Below, in pieces: positions 60,147 to 64,000 of a DNA stretch of 64,000 nucleotides. The position numbers were made by a program, and so were the translations under genes. This stretch comes from Mucilaginibacter sp. OK283 (lineage in GTDB: Bacteria; Bacteroidota; Bacteroidia; Sphingobacteriales; Sphingobacteriaceae). The DNA lies in assembly GCF_900110415.1 (NCBI RefSeq), contig NZ_FODR01000013.1:1-64000 (forward strand). The letters are read 5' to 3'. Each line of letters begins with the position of its first letter. The first letter of the stretch is position 1. A model generated the notes under the pieces. That model had not been told where the DNA came from. It saw only the letters and a list, made by a program, of their open reading frames with translations, and made no database searches.

Positions 60147-61622
60147 ATGAAAAAATTATCCACATATATCCTCCTCCTATCCGCATCGCTAGCAACGGCG
60201 CTGTTATCGTGCAATAAACTAAATGAAAACCCTACATCGGTAATTGTAACCTCACAATTTTTTAAAACAGCATCAGATGCCACATCGGCCGTAAACGCTA
60301 TTTACGGTACACTGAACAGCGATCCGGCAGGCGATTTCCCGCTTTATGGCCGCCAGCTTAACCTGCTGGTTGAAAACGCCAGCGACAACCAGGTATTTAG
60401 CCCAAGTAATACCAACCCCGATGTACGGGCTTTGGGCACTGCTACCTACATTGCATCAAATGGCCGGGTGCAAAAGGTATGGCAACAAATTTATTACGGC
60501 ATCAACCGCGCCAATATTGCCATTGATAACATCCCCAATGTACAGATAGATACGGCCTTACGCGCCCGCCTGGTAAGGGAATCGAAATTTATACGTGGCC
60601 TGTTATACTTTAACGCGGTAAGGCTTTGGGGCGATGTGCCACTGGTTTTGCACAACCCGGCCAGCCTTGATTTAAGCCAGCTTTTTGTAAAACGCAGTCC
60701 TGCCGAAGAAGTATATACCCAGATCATCAGCGACCTGAAGGATGCTACCAGCCTGCCCAAATCATTCAGCGGTACCGACCTTGGCCGCGCTACCGGCGGG
60801 GCAGCGCATACCCTGCTAGCAAAGGTTTATTTAACCCGCAAAGAATACAGCAAAGCCCTAACTGAACTTAATACGGTAATTAACGGCGGTTACGGTTATG
60901 CCCTGTTTAACAACTATAGGGATGTTTTTCAAAAAGCAACCAAAAACGGCGCTGAACATATTTTTTCTGTTCAGTTTGAAACCAACCTGGGCGAAGCCAA
61001 CAGCGCCCAAAATCTAAGCCAGAGCTTTACATCGTTTAACACCGGTACTTTCCCTATTGATGTACCTGCCGATAGCAGCGTATCAAAACTGTTTGCCAAA
61101 ACAGATACGCGCCGGGCGGTAACTTTTTATGATTCGGTTTACAACGCGGCCACGGGCAAGTATGTAGTATTCAAAAACGCCTATACGCCCTATTTTAACA
61201 AGTTTGTTGATTACAGCCTGTCGCCGCTAACCATACAATCACAAAGCGGGGTCAACTACCCGGTTTTACGTTATGCCGATGTGTTGCTGATGTATGCCGA
61301 AGTAGTAAATGAATTAAACGGACCTACAAACGATGCTTATACAGCTATCAATAAAGTACGTACCCGGGCAAATGTGGCCGACCTTACAACAGGTTTAAGT
61401 CAAACTGCTTTTCGCGATTCGATTTTCCTTGAACGGCGCAAAGAACTCATGCAGGAAGGGCACCGCTGGTTCGACCTGGTAAGGCAGGGCGGTACGGTGC
61501 TGGTTGATGCTTTGCATAAAGTACCTGCAAAAACCGGTGTAAGCGCCAGGTGCAACCTTTACCCCATACCACAGGCAGAGATACTACTGAACAGCCAGTT
61601 AACACAAAATCCAGGGTATTAG
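60147..61622 (+). CDS. SusD/RagB-family outer-membrane lipoprotein
   Basis: A 491-residue ligand-capturing lipoprotein partner of SusC. Lipobox LLSC gives a lipidated cysteine at about 22, followed by NKLNENPTS. Family blocks: SQFFKTASDATSAVNAIYG, ESKFIRGLLYFNAVRLWGDV, and the C-terminal FLERRKELMQEGHRWFDLVR. The TPR-like helical scaffold is as expected. Its stop TAG coincides with the start of the inverted repeat at 61623. Confidence 0.96.
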   Translation: MKKLSTYILLLSASLATALLSCNKLNENPTSVIVTSQFFKTASDATSAVNAIYGTLNSDPAGDFPLYGRQLNLLVENASDNQVFSPSNTNPDVRALGTATYIASNGRVQKVWQQIYYGINRANIAIDNIPNVQIDTALRARLVRESKFIRGLLYFNAVRLWGDVPLVLHNPASLDLSQLFVKRSPAEEVYTQIISDLKDATSLPKSFSGTDLGRATGGAAHTLLAKVYLTRKEYSKALTELNTVINGGYGYALFNNYRDVFQKATKNGAEHIFSVQFETNLGEANSAQNLSQSFTSFNTGTFPIDVPADSSVSKLFAKTDTRRAVTFYDSVYNAATGKYVVFKNAYTPYFNKFVDYSLSPLTIQSQSGVNYPVLRYADVLLMYAEVVNELNGPTNDAYTAINKVRTRANVADLTTGLSQTAFRDSIFLERRKELMQEGHRWFDLVRQGGTVLVDALHKVPAKTGVSARCNLYPIPQAEILLNSQLTQNPGY

Positions 61623-61705
61623 CCTCACCCTGCCCTCTCCAAAGGAGAGGGTTCTGATCGGTATGATTTTCAAAGGCCTCTCCTATGGAGAGGATTTAGG
61701 TGAGG
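61623..61705. repeat. Inverted-repeat element, stop-adjacent family, copy 2
   Basis: CCTCACCCTGCCCTCTCCAA then AGGAGAGGG at left; CTCTCCTATGGAGAGG then ATTTAGGTGAGG at right. It begins at the base after the SusD TAG. Copy 1 (2659-2769) begins 1 nt after the thioredoxin TAA. It splits the SusCD genes from the rest of the operon. Confidence 0.78.
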
Positions 61706-61747
61706 CCCTTTATACGGAGTAAAAACTAAACACTAAAAAAACAAAAT

Positions 61748-61915
61748 ATGACACTATCAGATGTAACAATTTTAGGAAAAAAGATACTGGTTGGCATTAT
61801 TGTCACCCTGGTGCCTTTTGTAATCATTTTTGGCGGCCTGTACCTTACCCGGCAATTGCTGAGCAGCCCGCCCGCCGAAAAATCAAGCAACGTTAAACCA
61901 ACTAAAACGTCATAA
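61748..61915 (+). CDS. Tiny single-helix membrane protein
   Basis: A 55-residue frame: MTLSDVTILGKKILVGIIVT, then a hydrophobic helix through LVPFVIIFGGLYLTR and a polar tail SPPAEKSSNVKPTKTS. It runs straight into the next small gene (3-nt gap). The size and helix plus basic/polar tail suggest a membrane adaptor. No family is recognised. Its position between SusD and the hydroxylase with close spacing is the main evidence that it is real. Confidence 0.65.
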   Translation: MTLSDVTILGKKILVGIIVTLVPFVIIFGGLYLTRQLLSSPPAEKSSNVKPTKTS

Positions 61916-61918
61916 AAC

Positions 61919-62122
61919 ATGAAAATGGAACAAGCCACCCGGCAACGGATAGCTAAGAATGCTGTCCTGAGCCTATTCATTTACATACTGCCAATTGCAG
62001 CCATGTTTATCACGTTTTCCATAACAGGCCAAAGGCCGTGGAATAAAAAACAGCCTGCAAAAACACAACAAACAAAATCAGTAAACACTAAAAATACCGA
62101 CGGCAATGGAAGCAACGATTAA
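61919..62122 (+). CDS. Second tiny membrane protein
   Basis: A 67-residue frame: MKMEQATRQRIAKNAVLSLF, helix through IYILPIAAMFITFSITG, then a polar lysine/threonine tail (KTQQTKSVNTKNTDGNGSND). It overlaps the hydroxylase start (62106) by 17 nt, so translation is coupled. Both small proteins share the plan of one helix and a polar tail, which suggests that they act together or with the hydroxylase. Function unknown. Confidence 0.65.
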   Translation: MKMEQATRQRIAKNAVLSLFIYILPIAAMFITFSITGQRPWNKKQPAKTQQTKSVNTKNTDGNGSND

Positions 62123-63056
62123 TTTTATCAAAAACATTTACAACCATTTAGATACTTATGGTTTCCCTTTTTTAGTATTCTTTATAGGCGTACTGGAATT
62201 TTCATTTGGCTTGTATAAAAAGAAATGGCCAAAAAACGAACGTTGGGTTGATATTGCCTGCTTTACCCTGCCAAGGCTCATCATCAGGCCGGCGGTAGCC
62301 TATTTCGGGCTTAAATTTTTACCATCGGCATTGCCCGGGCTTAAAGAAACTTTTAGCTGGGTACCTTTTTTCTGGGGCTTTATTATCATAGCTGTAGCCG
62401 ACGACCTTACCCAATACTGGTACCACCGCCTGCATCATGAAATTCCGTGGTTGTGGAGGTTTCACCGTACCCACCACTCGGCATCGTACATGGGTATGGC
62501 TATGGCCAGCAGGCAAAACGCCATTTATACCCTTTTTTTTTCGCAAACCTATTTAACAACCGCCTTGGTATACCTGGGCCTGGGCGTACCGGCTGTAATA
62601 GTAAAAGCCATAAAAGGCACCATTACTACGCTGGCCCACTCCAGCATACCATGGGATAAACCTTTTTATAAATACAAGGTGCTGCACCCCATAGCCTGGG
62701 TACTGGAAAGGGTGATCTCGACCCCGGCTACCCACCACGCCCACCACGCGGCTACCACCGATGACGGTGTGGGTTATTACAAAGGCAATTTTGGCAATAT
62801 GTTCTTTTTGTGGGATATCATTTTTGGTACAGCCTTAATTTCGCGCCAATACCCAAAAGCATATGGCATTTCTCATTATGAAGGCGACCAATGGTACGCT
62901 CAATTACTGTGGCCGATATTTAAATCGAAAGTTGAAGGCAGCGAACTGGCAGCCAATGGCCCTGTGGTAAGGACTGACGATTTTGTAAGGGAAGAAAAGC
63001 GGGGGGTACCGGTTGAGGAACTGAAGCGCGAGTTGAAAGTGGCGGTTGCGCAGTAG
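62106..63056 (+). CDS. Sterol desaturase/fatty acid hydroxylase superfamily protein
   Basis: A 316-residue integral membrane di-iron oxygenase. Histidine clusters are YHRLHH, HRTHHS, and later THHAHHA, with a further conserved HxxxH spacing. Four or more membrane segments flank them. The family hydroxylates or desaturates fatty acids, sterols or sphingoid bases. It closes the SusCD operon, overlapping the preceding small gene by 17 nt, and a terminator follows. Bacteroidota make cysteine-derived sulfonolipids, so a link to the cysteine leader is possible but speculative. Confidence 0.9.
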   Translation: MEATINFIKNIYNHLDTYGFPFLVFFIGVLEFSFGLYKKKWPKNERWVDIACFTLPRLIIRPAVAYFGLKFLPSALPGLKETFSWVPFFWGFIIIAVADDLTQYWYHRLHHEIPWLWRFHRTHHSASYMGMAMASRQNAIYTLFFSQTYLTTALVYLGLGVPAVIVKAIKGTITTLAHSSIPWDKPFYKYKVLHPIAWVLERVISTPATHHAHHAATTDDGVGYYKGNFGNMFFLWDIIFGTALISRQYPKAYGISHYEGDQWYAQLLWPIFKSKVEGSELAANGPVVRTDDFVREEKRGVPVEELKRELKVAVAQ

Positions 63057-63105
63057 CCGATTTTGTTTGTACTTTATAATGACGAATTTTATATTGTAAC
63101 CTTGC

Positions 63106-63136
63106 AAATCCCGGATATTGCTTTATCCGGGATTTT
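63106..63136 (+). terminator. Intrinsic terminator after the hydroxylase
   Basis: AAATCCCGGATA (63106-63117) pairs with TATCCGGGATTT (63124-63135), 12 bp, 6-nt loop, then TTCG. Confidence 0.85.
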
Positions 63137-63273
63137 CGCATTGGATATGCTATCTTCTCGCTATTACTTCTTTCGAACACCGATGTTTACCCTCAAACAA
63201 AGCAGGGCAGGGGATCCAGGCATGACGCCTTTTTTAAATTGGTAAAGCTTCTCAATTTATTCAGGCTAAACCT

Positions 63274-63281
63274 TACTTTTA
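63274..63281 (+). promoter_or_regulatory. -7-like element for the FkbM gene
   Basis: TACTTTTA, one base from TAnnTTTG, 3 nt before the ATG at 63285. The start would be nearly leaderless. Confidence 0.35.
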
Positions 63282-63284
63282 CGT

Positions 63285-64000
63285 ATGCAAAATATCGACT
63301 ACCTGGGCAAACTCTCTAAGTGGATAGCACATAATGAGAAACGCGATTTTGCTTGCTATTTAAGGCGGCTTGGTATTTTACCGGCTATTTTGATGCAAAA
63401 AATGGGACTTAACAAAATAGTGCGCGTACCGGTTTTTTATGGCGATAAAATGCATGTAGTAACCGACGAAATTGTATCCCGGCAATTAATAGCTTTTGGG
63501 TTTTCGGAACCCGAAATAATAGCGCTAATGTTAACCAGGCTTAAAGAAGGGGACACTTTTGTAGATGTTGGCACGCATTATGGTTTCGAAGCCATGGTTG
63601 GCTCTAAAATTGTAGGAAAAACAGGTAGCGTGATCGCCTTTGAGCCTAACCCCAGTTCCTTCAAAATAGCGCAGTTGAATTTGACAGGCGATAACGTCAG
63701 CTTAAACAACTTAGCTGTTGGCGACTACGAAGGCGTTGTGAATATGAATGCGTATGACATTTATAGTTCAGCAATGAATAGTGTAACCAGCAACTCAAAT
63801 TTTATTGATAATCCATGGGTACGATCGAAAGAGGGAAAGGTAATTGAAGTGAAACTGGTTACGTTAGATGCTTTTTTGAATGACAGGATCAAACCTGTGA
63901 ATTTTATTAAATGCGATGTGGAGGGCTTTGAAGTTAATGTTATAAAAGGCGCCGCTAATTTAATAGCAAAAGACAAACCATTGATTGTGCTTGAATCGGA
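63285..64000 (+). CDS. FkbM-family methyltransferase, partial
   Basis: A SAM-dependent methyltransferase cut by the right edge after 238 codons. The ATG at 63285 reads MQNIDYLGKLSKWIAHNEKR. The SAM motif is in GDTFVDVGTHYGFEAMVGSK (with H in place of the common N), then AFEPNPSSFKIAQLNL, and the FkbM signature NFIKCDVEGFEVNVIKGA appears late. FkbM enzymes methylate hydroxyls of antibiotics, glycans and other small molecules; the substrate here is open. Its C-terminus is outside the window. Confidence 0.85.
   Translation, partial: MQNIDYLGKLSKWIAHNEKRDFACYLRRLGILPAILMQKMGLNKIVRVPVFYGDKMHVVTDEIVSRQLIAFGFSEPEIIALMLTRLKEGDTFVDVGTHYGFEAMVGSKIVGKTGSVIAFEPNPSSFKIAQLNLTGDNVSLNNLAVGDYEGVVNMNAYDIYSSAMNSVTSNSNFIDNPWVRSKEGKVIEVKLVTLDAFLNDRIKPVNFIKCDVEGFEVNVIKGAANLIAKDKPLIVLES

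Overview
The window looks like chromosome from a Bacteroidota bacterium of the family Sphingobacteriaceae, most like Mucilaginibacter or Pedobacter. This is inferred from content, not from a search. Supporting signs are a SusC/SusD pair, a second TonB-dependent receptor with a carboxypeptidase-like N-terminal domain, promoters of the TTTG-N19-TAnnTTTG type, weak ribosome binding sites, an OdhA/OdhB pair, a DASH cryptochrome, and several families of intergenic inverted repeats. No rRNA, tRNA, CRISPR array, prophage or intact insertion sequence was seen.

Layout. 0-4 kb: three tandem leftward promoters at the left edge, then a thioredoxin-TetR-AarF operon and a secreted esterase. 4-9 kb: secreted proteins of unknown function, one made almost wholly of an 18-bp tandem repeat, and a membrane protein with a SPOR-like end. 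9-14 kb: 2-oxoglutarate dehydrogenase E1 and E2. 14-17 kb: a DUF2256-cryptochrome DASH fusion, a lipoprotein acid phosphatase and MsrA. 17-20.4 kb: a GT87-GT2-polysaccharide deacetylase group, probably for a polyprenyl-linked surface sugar. 20.4-22.9 kb: LysR, MdaB, YgiN and DoxX, a quinone redox set. 22.9-26.1 kb: a TonB receptor with three small cysteine-rich exported proteins, probably metal-related. 26.4-29.3 kb: orphan genes, including a candidate clan CE cysteine peptidase or acetyltransferase. 29.6-33.1 kb: M1 peptidase, HupE and a DUF6702 protein. 33.1-34.1 kb: repeats and a broken SnoaL-like gene. 34.1-36.6 kb: deoxynucleotidase, DeoR and an MFS exporter around shared TTGCAA operators. 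36.8-42.1 kb: class C beta-lactamase-like hydrolase, ArsR/old yellow enzyme and HxlR/AzoR. 42.4-49.9 kb: MacB-like permease, GH29 fucosidase, NHL lipoprotein and an esterase. 49.9-56.4 kb: a repeat-rich gap, then two conserved hypotheticals and housekeeping enzymes. 56.6-63.1 kb: a SusC/SusD operon with two tiny membrane proteins and a fatty acid hydroxylase, preceded by a 28-codon reading frame ending in Cys-Cys-Thr-Cys-Cys-Cys. The right edge cuts an FkbM methyltransferase.

The strongest candidate for an undescribed system is the SusC/SusD operon with its polycysteine leader, which looks like cysteine-responsive attenuation. Next are the clan CE-like protein and the cysteine-rich metal cluster. 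The repeats are also notable: one family begins exactly at stop codons in both copies, and another has four copies that share a reading frame.
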